From Camarhynchus parvulus (lineage: Eukaryota > Chordata > Aves > Passeriformes > Thraupidae): a DNA stretch of 64,000 bases. The stretch spans positions 5,416,733-5,480,732 of the forward strand of contig NC_044574.1 of assembly GCF_901933205.1 (NCBI RefSeq), written 5' to 3'. The notes below the pieces were generated by a model, which was not told the DNA's origin, made no database searches, and saw nothing but the letters and a program-made list of their open reading frames with translations. Shown one piece after another: positions 23,845-37,230 of this stretch; the stretch's first letter is position 1; every line of letters begins with the position of its first letter. A program made the translations under genes and the position numbers.

Positions 23845-26199
23845 ACACAAGTGCCAGCCTGAGGGAAGGTGACCAACTCCTTTAAAACAAGTCACACAGG
23901 GAGCTAAATACTGACACCACCATCTTCAATATATCCCTTTTCAGTGCTCCAACCACCCAAACACTAAATGGGGAAGGAGGGAAGGAGGACCAGCCTCTGC
24001 CTGGCTGGAATGGGGCTTAGAGAGCCAAGCACAGCCCAAGAACACCCAGCAGCTTCAAAGGCCACCAGCTCAGTGTTAGAAAGCCCAGAGACTTCTTATC
24101 AGTGCAGAATAATTTGTAATAATTTTCCAGAATGGTTGGAAGGAAACAGCCATGGGAGCTTGTGGGGCTTTTGTCTGGCTGCTCCTGATTCATACAAAGT
24201 CAGCTGCCAAGTTTTGGGAAAAACACTAAACGTGAAAGTCAAAGTGTGTGAACAAAATATATACATAGAGTTTATGCTGCATCATTCAGCCAAGCAGATA
24301 AGTACAGGTTTATGCTTCAGTAGAAATAATTCTATTTGCTGGACTTGGAGGCAAAGGAAGGCTTTTTATTAGAAAATTATATTGTCTGTAATCCAGCATT
24401 CTTGTACTGAGAGAAGACAACATGCCATAAATCTAAATATATGTGCTTGAGTGCTTTAAAGTAACAAAAAAATTGTATGCATTTTTCTATTTATCACAGC
24501 TACAAAAATACATCAGCCACTTGACTCCCAGCAAGCAAGAATGAAATAGCTTTTCCATTTCTTTTGCATAAGAGCTCTGTACATCCCTTCATCCACACCC
24601 ACATGATTATCTGTTGCTTTTTTATTCCTTTATTCATTTCTTTTTCTCCCCACATAGGCAGATACTCCTTACTTTGAAACATGTGTTTCTACACTACTAC
24701 TGGGCATATAGACCATTACTTAAAATTTAAATTGATGCTGGTTTTTTTCAAACTATTGGACATCTCTCTATACTCATATGCAACTCCTTTTTCCTCAGGA
24801 GAATATGCATCTTATTTGCAATGCAGGAAAAGAATACAGTACATTCCATTCTTCTCACAGCTCTTCTAAGAGTACAAAGCCATATTCCAATTATTTTTCT
24901 GGGCTGAACTAAGTTTTATTTAATCTTCTCCTCTCCCAGCGGAGCTACCACCACACTTTTGTACTATTTCCTTTGTTTTTTGCCTAGCCTCCTGTAAAGA
25001 TGATTGTTTTTCGAGGCACAGTGAAAAAAGGAGAAAATTCAGATTGAGATAGCCCTGAAAGCTTTATTTGTCTGAAGGGACTTGGGTTTGGCTTCTTTTC
25101 CTCAGTAACCAACACTCCTCGCTCTAACTCGGATCTACTATTCCCTAATTTCCTCTGTGTCCTAAGAAACAGAGAACTGCAAAGCAAGACTTTGCCCACC
25201 TAAAGAAATATTTGTCTTTGTAGGCCCCTTGGTCAGCTGTGCAGGAAAAGGAAAAAAGAAGGAAATTTCTCCAGCAGAGAGTCTATGTGAAGGGTTTAAT
25301 ACAGGATGGAGACACCCATGTGTCTCAGTCCAGCAAAGAACTGGGAACCATGGAAGTGATGTCAGATAACTCAGCAACACCATTGAGAAGGCAGAGAAGC
25401 TGTTGGAAAGGGCTTATTTTGAGTATGCTGGACATTTGGGACCACCAGGCTGTTATATCCCTATTTCTTGAACCTAAACTCTTGTGGAGAATATCTGTGC
25501 TCATGCTGTTGTGTTTAAAAAAAAAAAAGTATCTGAGATGGTTCAATGCAGTACACTGAGCAAATATTTTTCTTAATTAAAATTCTGGCAAAAGTGGCCA
25601 TGTTTCTACTGGAAAGAAAGCTCAGTTTTAAAGAATATTTGCATTAAAAAGTCAGTAAAACATTTTATGATTCTTTTACAGAAATGCGACTCTTTGCTTT
25701 AGAAAGTACTTTCATTTCTTTGCTTTGAAATATCTTCTTTTTTTGCTGTTCAAAAAAAGGTAGGATCAAAAGTTTTCAGCCTCCTACAGACACAAACAAG
25801 AGTATATGAGCTCTGTGAAGATTTCAGATTTCTGCATCCGAATTTGAAATGATTGAGGGTTATCCTTTGGTCATGAGAAATAAGCAGTGCATTAGTCAGC
25901 TCAGTGGAGGACTTGACTGCCTTTATAACCCCCATTTCCTTTCTGCCATCCCAGAAAAGGTTACTTGTGCAGCCCCCACGGTAATGGCCCTGCCTGACAT
26001 TTCAAGGCACATCTAACAAACACCGGCGCAGAGACACAACCCTCTCAGCACAGTTCCAGGCCATTGATTTGTCTCCATCCACAGTAACTAACTTCAATGT
26101 CTCGAGAATTAATTGATCAATGCTGGTAAACTGGTTGTAGAGTGAAACTCTGTTGAGAAGGTTTTAGTCAATTTGGTTTGTTATTTTGCCTGGTTTCTT
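23845..26199. other. AT-rich single-copy DNA, no gene seen
   Basis: A 134-codon plus-strand frame (23968-24372) and other short frames show no recognisable domain. No repeat family identified. Confidence 0.4.
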
Positions 26200-26284
26200 A
26201 ATTTGTTTGTTTGTTTGTTTTTTGGTTTTGTTGAGGTTTTTTGTTTGTTTGTTTGTTTGTTAGGTTTTTTTTGTTGTTGTTGTT
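26200..26284. repeat. (TTTG)n / T/G-rich tract
   Basis: Two runs of the TTTG tetramer (about 26203-26222 and 26242-26261) joined by T/G-rich sequence and followed by a (TTG)n stretch. Confidence 0.9.
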
Positions 26285-26997
26285 AAAAGCATGATAGTTT
26301 TTGTGCTACACTTGAAAAGGAAAAAAAATAGGGTCTTAATGCTGTTCTAGCACTACAAAATCAGTGAAACATTTGTCTTACACAAAGAGAAGTCCTTTCG
26401 GAAGTCATACTGAGGTAGAAATGTCCAGATCATTTTGGGAAAAATATGTGGTGAAAGAGACTGAGCTATTGTGACACAAAATAGAACTATCCAGGCATTA
26501 GTCTCTGAAACATTGCTTCTCATAATTGTACAGGGGAAAAAAACAAACCCAAAACAGCTTAAATTGGTAAATTATTCCTTCAATTGTAAGTATATTATAA
26601 CTGACACAATTCTCACAGTGATTTTTGATGACCCCTTAAAGAAAAGTTTAATGTGTCAAATTTACAGTGTACCATCAGATGAATTTTTTTTGAAGTAGTT
26701 ACTGGCTCAACAGAAGCAGAACACTGGATCAGAGTAAGATTTTAGTTTCTCCATTCAGACAAAAGTGTAAAGTTTTTTCCCTCTTGTGCCTCTGTAATGT
26801 AGCATCTATCTGACAAAGGTATAAAGTGCTATTGAAGGAGACCAGAATTTTCCACCTATTTTGTTTAGGTTGTAAGGAGTCCACCAAGGATTGGATAATC
26901 AACTTTGAGTGCAGCAGTAAAGAGAAAGGGAGAGAAATCAATGTTTTCAGGCTTTATTGTGAAAAACTGGAAAAATATAAACACAGGAGATGACAAG
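26285..26997. other. AT-rich single-copy DNA, no gene seen
   Basis: No supported feature. A 75-codon plus-strand frame at 26471-26698 has no recognisable similarity. Confidence 0.4.
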
Positions 26998-27090
26998 CCC
27001 AGGCTGGATGAGTCTCTGAACAACCTGGTCTGGTAGATGTCCCTGCCTTAAGGTCTTTTCAGACCCAAACCATTATGTCATTTTGTGATA
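26998..27090 (+). mobile_element. CR1 LINE 3'-proximal fragment
   Basis: The phrases 'caggctggatgag', 'ctgaacaacctggtctggt' and 'gatgtccctgcc' are standard text near the 3' end of CR1 in plus orientation. They are followed by a decayed terminus ending 'ttttgtgat'. Confidence 0.75.
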
Positions 27091-27599
27091 AAATTCCAGG
27101 CCAGAGAAGACCAGGGAGAGTTTTACCATCCCCTTCAATGAGGTCAAGCCATACCCAGTGCCCTCTAAAATCTGATGCTGAAACATCTTACAAGACATGT
27201 TAGTGTAGGGGCCATCACAGAAAATAACCTTTGCAGCAGAGAAAGCATAATGATCAAAAGGGCAAAGATATTGTGCATTCCCGGAGAGCTCTCCCATGCC
27301 CCCGTCTTTGTGCCAAAGCCAACAAATAAAGTCTTGTGAGAAAATACAAAAATAAAACCCAAAACTACAGCAACAAAACACTCATGAAGAGAAGGAAGCT
27401 GCATCACCTTTAGACCAAAAACCCCAGCAAACCTGCATTCCAAAGTGAATGACTAAGGGATTCATCCATTTCCATAATTTCAGATGGATTCTTGTCCCAC
27501 CTACCCCATGATCCTCAATTCCCTTCTGTATTTGTTTCCAAATCCCAGTGTGTAGCTCAAAACAAGAAACTACTGAAAATTTTCTGTAAATGGATGTCT

Positions 27600-28260
27600 T
27601 AAAGAATGTGCTGCAGAGTGTGATGAGAGGAAGGTGACACCATTCCCAATGAATTTAACTTTATTTAATTGAGAATCAAGTTCAGTGGGGTACCATGAGG
27701 CAGCTCTTGGACACCCACTGGCTCTGGGGCAGCCAAACTTTGGGGTCAATAAAACTAAAACAATGCCAATCAATCAATTAAGAAGTTTTATTTATGGTAG
27801 CAATGATTTAAATCTTATAAAAAGCTGAACAGCAGAAAGGCTTTAAACATTTTTGAACAACCCAAGGATTAAACTCTCAACAGCCCACAGCAGCAGGGGA
27901 TTCAACTTCTAACCTCATGGCAGACAGGCTGAAAGATGATTTAAACTTCTAGGAAGAGGAAGAAAGGAAGAAAAGAAGATAGGAAAATAGAAATAAGGGG
28001 AACAGATCTGGGTCAGCCCAACCATCCCAGGTCTGGTTCCTGTGATGACAGGAGCACTCCTAGCCCATCAGTTGTGCTATTTTTCCTCACAAAAGCACAT
28101 TTTGATATTCTCAAACTTCTCAGAAGGGGCTGGGGGGCTGTCTCCAACCTGTTTTTAGAGACAGTTGCCTGAGATAAGGAAGCTGGTCTCAGAAAATCAC
28201 TGTCCTGCCTCCACAAGACCCTCTTTTCAAACTACACCTTGTCTGGTTGGCATGACAACA
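27600..28260 (-). mobile_element. Probable solo LTR, minus strand
   Basis: Read on the minus strand, the segment has LTR-like order: a U3-like region from a 'tgttgtcatgcc' start (28260 downward), a CT-rich stretch, a TATA-like 'tttataagatttaaa' (about 27820), an 'aataaaac' polyadenylation signal (about 27790) and further sequence ending near 27620 with another 'aataaag'. The composition and order resemble passerine LTRs. The ends and target duplication could not be fixed. Confidence 0.4.
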
Positions 28261-31150
28261 CTCCTGTTCTCCTCTGCTGAGTGTTTGAGGCATTGACTCT
28301 TTCAGGTTTATATCAACTCCTTCAGCTTTTTGGTCTCCCACAGCCATCATTCTTATTTAATGTTCTTTTCATTAAGGATAGTAGAAAAGCTCCATCTGAA
28401 TTCTGTTCTAGAGCTATTGGATCTTCCCATTAGACTTACATTGTAAGAAGGATTTTTCTTCTTGAAGGAACATATACATAATAATGATCATATCTCGCTT
28501 TTCCAGTTCTGACTTATTTTTTTTGGCTGTTTAGACAAGAAAACAGCAGAAATATCCTCATTAAACTTTAGCCATACAGTTTTGCTCCCATGTCAAATTT
28601 GTATGAAGATTTCACTGTCTATTTTCTGTCTTCTTGCTTTCTTTTCTCTGGGGGATGTAATCAATGTGAATCAATATAATCTCAGAAAGATTAGTTTAAC
28701 TGTCTTGTTCTTCTCAGCAGCAAAGGTTGGTACAGATTATTTATTTGTCTTTGACAGCATTTTTGGAGTTAAGAGCAAGCAAAACAGTGAAATGTTCATC
28801 ACCTTCTTCTAAGCTGAGAGTATGCCAACCTGAAATAAGAGCTCCCCCCAAAAAAATGTTTCAGGCAGAAGAATCAGGGCTTGAAAACCTGCTGGAAAGG
28901 ACCAAGTCAACATCCTTAGAAACTTCAACAGCTCCATAGTATGGAGAGAGAAATGCAGGCAGGACTGAGTCATGGCATTGTGTTTCTTGGCTCCAAAGGG
29001 TAAAAGTGCTCTGTAATCCATTTATTTAGTGCGCAGGTAGGGGGGAAAGTGTCAAAAGTGATTTTTTGCAATACTAATATGACAAATTAGGTCATTTGCA
29101 GCATTTTGGCAGAATTCTCAGGCTCAGCAGAGAGCCTGAGTGCGCGCTCATCTTTGGTGAATTTACTGTCATGCAGCTCAAGAGTTAAGCACGTGCTTGA
29201 GGCTTGGGATAAACAAAGTTATAGAATCAGCACATGAGTGCCCATCCTACTCCCTGCACTGCTGAAGCAGGAGGGATCACAGGTTATTTGGCTGCTGCCA
29301 TTTTCTGCTTGCAGAGTTCACACACAGCACAGCACTCACTCCACAGCACCGTGGTCACCTGCCCTGAGGTTCTCCACAAATTTTTGTCTAGTTGTGAATT
29401 TCCATTCAACTCATCTTCCTTTTAACTTTTGGGGAAATTTTCTAACATTCTTAGTACTATCAAAATCTCAGCTCACCCCACTAACATTAATTCAAGGCTT
29501 CATAAATTTATTAAAGGGATTTTATGATGATGTGGTACTTAGTGAACTTTGAATTGGATATGCCTTTCATACCCTTTTATTTTCACATCATTTTTTTCCA
29601 GTGAGCTGTGGCTACCATTAGTGCCTAACCTTCATCTAAAAAATGTAGTCCCTGGATCAAGTATTCAGCCTCAGCAGGAGGCACTTCATTAAACTGATTG
29701 GTTCTCTTCCCCTTCATCAACCATGATTGATCCCACTGTAGACCTGGCTTTATGTGTCCAAGAATGGAAAAAAATTGAATATTTTGTGGGGAATGGTGTG
29801 ATTCAGATGCTCAGAAAGGAAATTCTGATTGAAATCCACACTGTCAGAATTTCTGTCTCATGTTTGTTCAGACCAGTGGCTTTCTACTACATAATTTGAT
29901 GACAACATAAAATCCAAGGGGTGAGACCCAGCACCCTGAGTACTTCATTAAAGGGACAAAGTTACAGATTTTTCTGCTCACTTAACTCTGATGCTAAAAT
30001 CTGAATTCTTTCCTGGCTCTTTTTCAGGAAAAAATGGTGACTCTTCCACCATAAAATCAGGTAATTTGGTAGGCAGGGCAGAACAGCTTGAATCTATTCA
30101 CACTAATCCAGAAATCAGTCCCAGGCCTTGTAATGAAGATTTGTGTAAACCTTGGGTGACAGTCCTGCCTTCATTTTAGTAACTGTGAGTCCTCTTTAGC
30201 TCAGTCCTCTGCTCCATCTGATCCCAAGAAGAAACTGCAGAACTGGTCACAGAATCTTAGCTTGAGTGTATCTTAAGTGAACAGAGGTGACAGAGTCTGA
30301 ATGCCTGATATGGACTGACATGGAGTTTGCCCATAAAATTAAAGCCTGATTGAAAATTTTATTTTTCAATACATTTTTACTGCTATTGTTTTTGTTTTTT
30401 TCAGTCCCTTACTGGGATCACAGTGGCTGGTTTCAGCTCAATTTTCAGTAACAATGAGTGTCTCAGAAGTCACCAAAACCAAGAAACCCAGTAAAGGGAA
30501 GGCTTAAGATCAAACTGGTAAGTTTACACCCTAAGACAATTTGGTGCACTAGTGAATCAAGGAAAAGACAGAAATCCACAATAAAGCAAGTTACATTAAT
30601 TTTGAGGCTCACAGGACTACTGAGTTATTGTGATGCCTCAGTTAGAGCTCTCTAATCAGCTTCCTCTCTAATTGGATTGTTTACAGCGCAACTAATTAAG
30701 GGAAGGCAGGAGCTGAAGCCCAAATCACACTTTGGGTACAGGGATCTCGTCCCTATACATTAAGGTCTCAACTTCTGTCCCTTTTCTAATGACATCAGCC
30801 AGTGCTGCTGTTAATACATAGAGGAAAATTAATGAGCAGCATCCCAGTAGTGATGCTCTTTTACTGAAGGTATTATGTGTATTAAAATCACTTTAAGTCT
30901 TTAGTCTCCTTTAGTTTTCAACCTGAAGTTCACAGGAACCAATGGAAAATAAAGACAGAAAAAAAATTTAATCTTTCTCTCTGAAATATCTTCTACTTTC
31001 AATTATTTTTTATTTCAAACTGTGACTGAAAAAATTCTTTTCCCTTAAAACAAATTTTTAAAAATCCATTTCAGGATTATTTTTTTTGTTTCAAGTAAAA
31101 ATTTTTCCTCCCAGATGCTTCTTTTAAAGAATATTGTTGGAGATTCTGAG
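28261..31150. other. AT-rich single-copy DNA, no gene seen
   Basis: No supported gene, RNA or transposon. Open frames are at most about 104 codons (29238-29552) and unrecognised. Confidence 0.4.
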
Positions 31151-31279
31151 GGGTTTTGTTTGTTTTATTTTGTTTTGGGGTTTGTTTTTTGGGGCTTTTT
31201 TTGTGGGTTTAGGTTTTTTTGTGTGATTTTAATTTTTTGGGTTTTTTTGTGGGGGTTTGTTTGTTTGAGGTTTTTTTGT
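31151..31279. repeat. T/G-rich low-complexity tract
   Basis: About 130 bases of T and G on the plus strand, with several runs of 3-5 G separated by T-rich spacers. Four or more G runs in this spacing could in principle fold as a long-loop quadruplex. Confidence 0.85.
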
Positions 31280-34200
31280 CAAAAAAGTTAAGGTAGGATA
31301 TCTTTTTGGACTGCTATATATTTTGCTAGCAGTGTATTTTCCATCAGAAACCAAATCCCATGCCAAGTTCCCAGTTGGATCTCAGAGAAATCTTTCTGCG
31401 GGAGTAGAGCCATGCTAGGCAATATATAAAGGGAGGCAGTGATGTTACACAGTTGGACAAAGCTTTTTCACAGGGAAAATGAGGCTGTAGGACATGGTTT
31501 TCTGTCTGTGTGATGTCTGGAGTGTGTCTCTGACTGGAATCAGCGCTCAGGAGAGCTCAGAGTAGAGAAAGTCTCACACAGTTTGTCCCCATGGCTGTGT
31601 CCTGCAAAGCCCTGTCACATTTATTCTGCACCACTTCCATCAAAGACATTAAATAATTTCTCTTTATAGTGAAAATGCTAATAACTGTTTCAGCATAGGC
31701 ACATTTGAATGGAGTTGCCAGGGATGTCACCAAAATGGGAGTCCTTTCCAAATTCCCATTTCAGAAATCGAATCTGCTATGGGTAATGAAAGCTCTTGGA
31801 CAATATAAGTGACTTCATACTGTTAATTGAAAAATAGTTTTCATAGTGACATGCAGATGAAGGCATGGGTAAAAGGCTGCTGAAAATAATATAGCTGTAA
31901 GGGGACAAAATTAAAAAGGGCTTTTGCTTGAAATTTAGTCTCTTGTTTGATTTCTTTTGTTCAGTGATAGAAAAATCAGCAGGAGAGCATTCAACACTTT
32001 AGAAGCAGAAGCTTTCACAGTTTTCTTCTGAAAACTCTGCAATTTGGTTCAAAACACATAGTATATTTAAAACCTCAAAATAGCCAAAGTATACAACACA
32101 CACTCTGAATTTCAATCTGATCACTGTACTATGAGACATATCCCTTTTTAGAAAAATTTCCAGTGTTGGTTTAGAAATATAATGGCAGGACCAGGAAAAT
32201 TGCTTTGTCCACTGTGATTTCCACTACACCAAAACTCTGCATAGGCTGCCCAGAATGGGGGATCTACCCAGTATGGTGCATGTGTTCAGAAATGGGAAAA
32301 TAAATATTTAATATCAGGCAATTATCATAACAGAAATTCTTAATTTTGCTACATCTGAGAAGAATATTGTTATGGGTGCATTTAAAAGCTATTTTGAAGC
32401 ACCTGAAAAGAGTTAAATAATCCAGGTCCCAGTTTTCCCTTTTTCAGGCATTTCCTTACAGGATATTCAGCAATATACAAATCCCAGCCCAGACTCCCCT
32501 GGAACCTCAGGCTGCTAAAGCTGTATGGTCTTGGTTTTTTCCCAGTTTGTACTTAAACCACTGAGAAATTCTTAAACCATTCAGAAATTTCATCTTTGTG
32601 AAATTAATAACATACAGAAAGGCGGGGGGAAATACACTCTGGCTGCTGTAACAAGCATTTAGAACACCTGTAAAAACCTTTCACAAATTGTGCTGCTGCT
32701 TTTTCCTGGGGATGCTGCGCCAGATTCAGTTATCCCTGTGCTCCTCTGGAGCACTTTGGGATCGGCCTTGGCTTTGTAGGACCTGCTGTGTCTCTGCAGG
32801 AAGGCATCACCTTTCAGGGCATGACACCTGGTGTGCTCAGGGTCTGGTGGGAGAAGCAGCAGCTGCAGATTTCCCCTGCAGAATCCTCACCCTGCAAAGC
32901 CAGCAGGAAAGCTGGCAGCTCCTGCAGTCCTGAAATCTGCCCATCCCTTCCCAGCTTCCAGGGGTGAAGCATGCCCAGTCACTATGGAAGGGTCTCCACA
33001 AGCCCCTGGGTGCTCCAGCCAGGGGCACAGGGCTGTAAGAAGCTGCCTGACCTCCTTAACGCATCCCTTGGTGCAAAAAACTTCATCAAGTACAGCACAT
33101 TCCAAGAGTACAGTGAGCACTTCCGTAAAATCAAGCTGATTCTCATTCTGATTATTTCCCTTTTTTAAACCATTTTCAGAGCTTTCCTCCTCCATCTATT
33201 GAAAATCCTTTCCTACATACCAGATTATATCCGTGGACAGTCCTACCAGGGTGTGTGAACTCTCACCTTCACTTTTAGCCCTCACCTTCTCCTCCTGGAG
33301 GAATAAAAGGCAATGTTGTTGGCGTTCACAACAAACAGTTCTAGGACACTGCTTTAAAGGACAGTTTGAGCAAAGTTGTTTGGTCATAAAACCACATTAT
33401 TTGGCTGAATTTATTCCTAATAGGTGAACATGTAAGTGAGAAAATCACTTACTCAAAACTCAGTGAGCTCAGACTGATAAAATCCATGTCAGAAATTCCA
33501 TTGTCTAGGGACACACAAGAGAGGAAAGACCACATACATAAATACAAGACTAAAATGACACACAGAAATAAACCAAAACTCCATGTATATATGTGATTCT
33601 GTGCAATTAGTGGCAAAGAGGGTGGGAAAACAGAATGTCTGATTTTTAACTGCAGGTTGAATGAACCTGCAAGACACCTCAGGGATTTAACAGCAGTGTG
33701 TGATCAGCAATATTGGTACAAATCAGTGTCAACAGCATGGCTAATGCAGAGGGAGGACACATTACAAAGACATCAGGTAAATAAGGTACCTGTGCTGCAA
33801 GCACAGTCTTCTGGGACTGAAATCCCCTGACTAAACATGCACAGGATCATTTTTAGGGCCCTATCAGCAGCAGGATTTATGGCAGTGACTGTGACAGGCT
33901 TAGGGAGATTAGAAAGATAGAGCAGGCAGAAAACTAGGTGCCTTGCTGACCCCTTCAGGTAATAGGTTGAAACATTGGAATGAAATTTAGCTAAAACTGT
34001 TCTGTTAATGCTGTTGTAGGAGCCATAAATATGCTGAAAGCAACTCACAAGTTCCCATTTCCAAGATCAGAACAGAGAGCTGTACTAAAGAAGCCCAGCT
34101 CCTTCTCTCCCTAAAAGTCAGAATGTCTTGCAAAAACAAGCCAAAAGCACATATTTGACAATATAATTCCATGGGATCCCAGCAATTCTGAGTCTAGAAT

Positions 34201-36253
34201 CTCAGTGAGTTTTTCTGGAGTCTTTATTCCCTACTGAGAAAAATATCTACTATATATCCCAAACTGCTGCTTTATTGTTATTTAAACTGCAAATCTGAAA
34301 ATATTATATCTGCCCCTATAAAATCTGTTCCCATCCTTACTCATCAGCAGACCCACTTTCCACAAACACAGGCCAGCCTTCAATGATGAAGTAATTTCTC
34401 AAGATAACTTTTCAGAGAGGTGGTCTTTGGATCTATGATTAAAAGCTTCACTGACACGCTCCTCCAGCATTTACGGAACATCTCCAGTGCACACCCAGGC
34501 CTTTAGGCAGCATTGCTTCCTGTAGTGGTAGACCTGGAGGAAAGATTTTTATACATCTAAGGACTAGCTTAGCATTTCAGCTGTATTTTTAAAAAAATAG
34601 TTTCAGTTCATACAGAAAGATTTTCCTAGCACAGTTCACTGGTCTGCCTCCAAATTAGTATTTTTCAAGTGGTTAATGGTAGTTGGTGCATAGTTGTTGT
34701 TATGGGGATTGTGTGCATGGTTGTGATCAGGGCAGGACAATCAATGATTTCTTTTCCTACACCTGTTCCAGGATCACTGGTTCTGTCAGACCAGAAGACA
34801 GGTCTGTGTCTTACTTTGTGGGGTTTATTTAAGTTGTATTTTTCCCTACATGGATTTTTTTTCTCCAAGGGCAAAGGGACACTGCTTAGACTTTCTCCTA
34901 TTACAGCTTGTAAAAATCAAAATAAATAAATCATAGGCTTCTTTCATCTTTAATTTCTGTTCTTTGCCCATTTACAGTTCTTGGTGACATGATGGATGCT
35001 ATCACTGTTGGAAAATGGCAAGGAAAACTTATGCTTCTGTTTAGCTGCTTGGATATCTCATTAAACTCAAGAGAATTGTGACAAAACACTGATTTCTTGA
35101 CAAGGAAACTTTTTTATATGCTAGTCTTATTGAAACTCTCATTTATAAAATATCCATAAATCTGAGTAAAGCCAGGAGGAGTTTCTCCTGAGATGTCTCT
35201 GACTGAAAACTGCACTGTCAGGACACCCAGATTTGCACCTCTCACATCTCTGATCTCTCATGTGCGCCCTGATCATGACATAGAAGAATCTTTTGTTGGA
35301 ACCCTGGAACTTTGATTTGAACTTTGGATGGGGATAGATAGAGAGGGAACTATTCATGAATGTCACATATCAAGAAGTCCTTTTCTCATTTCTATGCAAA
35401 GTAAAAAAAAAAAATTAAAAACCCAACAAACCGCAAACTGTTTAAACTTCCTTACTGTGTTGGAAAACCATTGTAAGTGACCTTGACCTTCGCTCAAAAA
35501 GCAGGGAGCCCTCAGAGACAATCTCTTAGTCTCTTCAGCCAGTCCTCCCCACATATTGACAGGGCTGCAAAAACTTCATTTGTCTTGTGAATTCAGAGCT
35601 ACTCAAATTAATACATTTTATTCTAGCAAGAAATGCTTTGCCTGTAGGTGATTCCGGATGTACAAGTATATGAAGGAAAAAAAAAAAAGTAATCATGGTT
35701 CCCCCATCCCCACTTTGTAAACACTGGAGTTTATAAGAAAAAAACAAAGAAAATATTATTTTACCAGTAAGAATAAATATCCATGTGGCAATTTGCAGTC
35801 AATGCCTAATGCTCAAAAACCAGCAGAAGGAAAGATTGTTTGAGAAAAGTAATTTTCCAAGTTCACCAATGTGAATAAGCAAGTTACTACTGCTTTCAAT
35901 CAGGGTGAATATGAACCTGTCAAAATAACAAAGCCTTTCAGCAGTGGCAAATAAGGAAGGCAAAACAATAAAATGGCTAAAGCTTGATAGCCTTCACCTG
36001 CTTTTATTCCCTGAAAAAGTTAAAGGAATGGAAAAAATGCAAATAAAATGCAGTTCTGCTGTGGGCTAGGAGTGATGGAGGCATTAAAATAAGACCTTTC
36101 TTAGCAGTCTGGCTGCGCCAGAACTTGCGCCTTGATGTCTGTGACACCTCTGGTCTGATTTCTGTCATAGAGGTTACAGGCAAACTGGATATGACCCAGC
36201 AGATTTGGAACGTGAGGCATTCACTTTACAGCAGTAAAAGTGAAGATGGAAAT
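31280..36253. other. Single-copy DNA, no gene supported
   Basis: Mostly AT-rich. A patch of higher GC at about 32690-33080 carries overlapping frames up to 102 codons on both strands, with no consistent coding frame and no recognised domain. No transposon recognised. Confidence 0.4.
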
Positions 36254-36684
36254 GCCATGGATTGTATTTGTAGAGAAATGCCCTGACGAAGGCAGGAATG
36301 ATGAATCTGACTCCATGTTCTCAGAAGGCTAATTTATTATTTTATTATACTATATTATATTAAAGAATGCTATACTATACTAAAGAATACAGAAAGGATA
36401 CTTACAGAATGCTAAAAAGATAATAGTGAAAACTCGTGACTCTCTCCAGAGTCCCAACACAGCTTGGCCCTGATTGGCCAAAGAGTGAAAACAACTCACA
36501 GCAGAATCCAATGAAACAATCACCTGTGGGTAAACAATCTCCAAACACATTCCACATGAGCACAACACAGGAGAAGAAAATGAGATAAGAATTGTTTTCC
36601 TTTTCTCTGAGGCTTCTCAGCTTCCCAGGAGAAAAATCCTGGGAGAAGGGATTTTTTCAGAAAATGCCAATGCTGCAGCCATGG
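36254..36684 (-). mobile_element. Solo LTR with target-site duplication (copy 2 of an inverted pair)
   Basis: The LTR occupies 36261-36677 (417 bases) on the minus strand. It is flanked by the direct repeat 'gccatgg' at 36254-36260 and 36678-36684. Its reverse complement matches the 23419-23838 LTR along its whole length, including the palindromic 'ggattt-ctcctggga' element, the 'agagagtcacgagtttt' stretch and the 'agtatagcattctttaat' repeats. No retroviral internal region accompanies it. Confidence 0.85.
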
Positions 36685-37197
36685 TGGTGCTTTAATTCAG
36701 TTTAAACCAGCCCTGTAAAAATGCAGTGGTTAACAAGGAACCTCATTATTCATCATTCTGTGCAACATAAGGAGCTGCTGCTCAGCTTAGAAACCTGCTA
36801 GGAGCACACAGATCTGTCCGTGCTCCTTCATGGCTTGTGTTTGCATGCTGTGTATTTTCTTGGCCTTGGAAACAAACTGTGCAAGACATAAATCTCACCA
36901 TGAAAATGAAAAAAAAAGTAGCTATTTTCAAACTTTCATCAGCTATCTCAGCAGCTTGTAAAAGAGATCAGACATGCAGCTTGCTGATGGTGCTGCATTC
37001 TGATGGCACAGAGCCAGCAGGGTCAGTCCTGATTTCTGCAACATGAACATTTGAATCCGTATTTTTTTCCCTTTTTTGTCAGAGCACTGTTCAACACAAT
37101 CCAGGATTTTCAGTATGAACAGACATGTATGCAGGTGTTTGTGTTCATGCAGTTCTGTGGGTTTGCACCTGTTGCATCAAGGTTTTTTGGATTTGAT

Positions 37198-37230
<33 letters not shown>

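Noticed and set aside
23413..36684. One provirus with two LTRs
   Set aside because: The LTRs are in opposite orientation, have different target duplications and no viral genes between them, so they are two separate solo LTRs.
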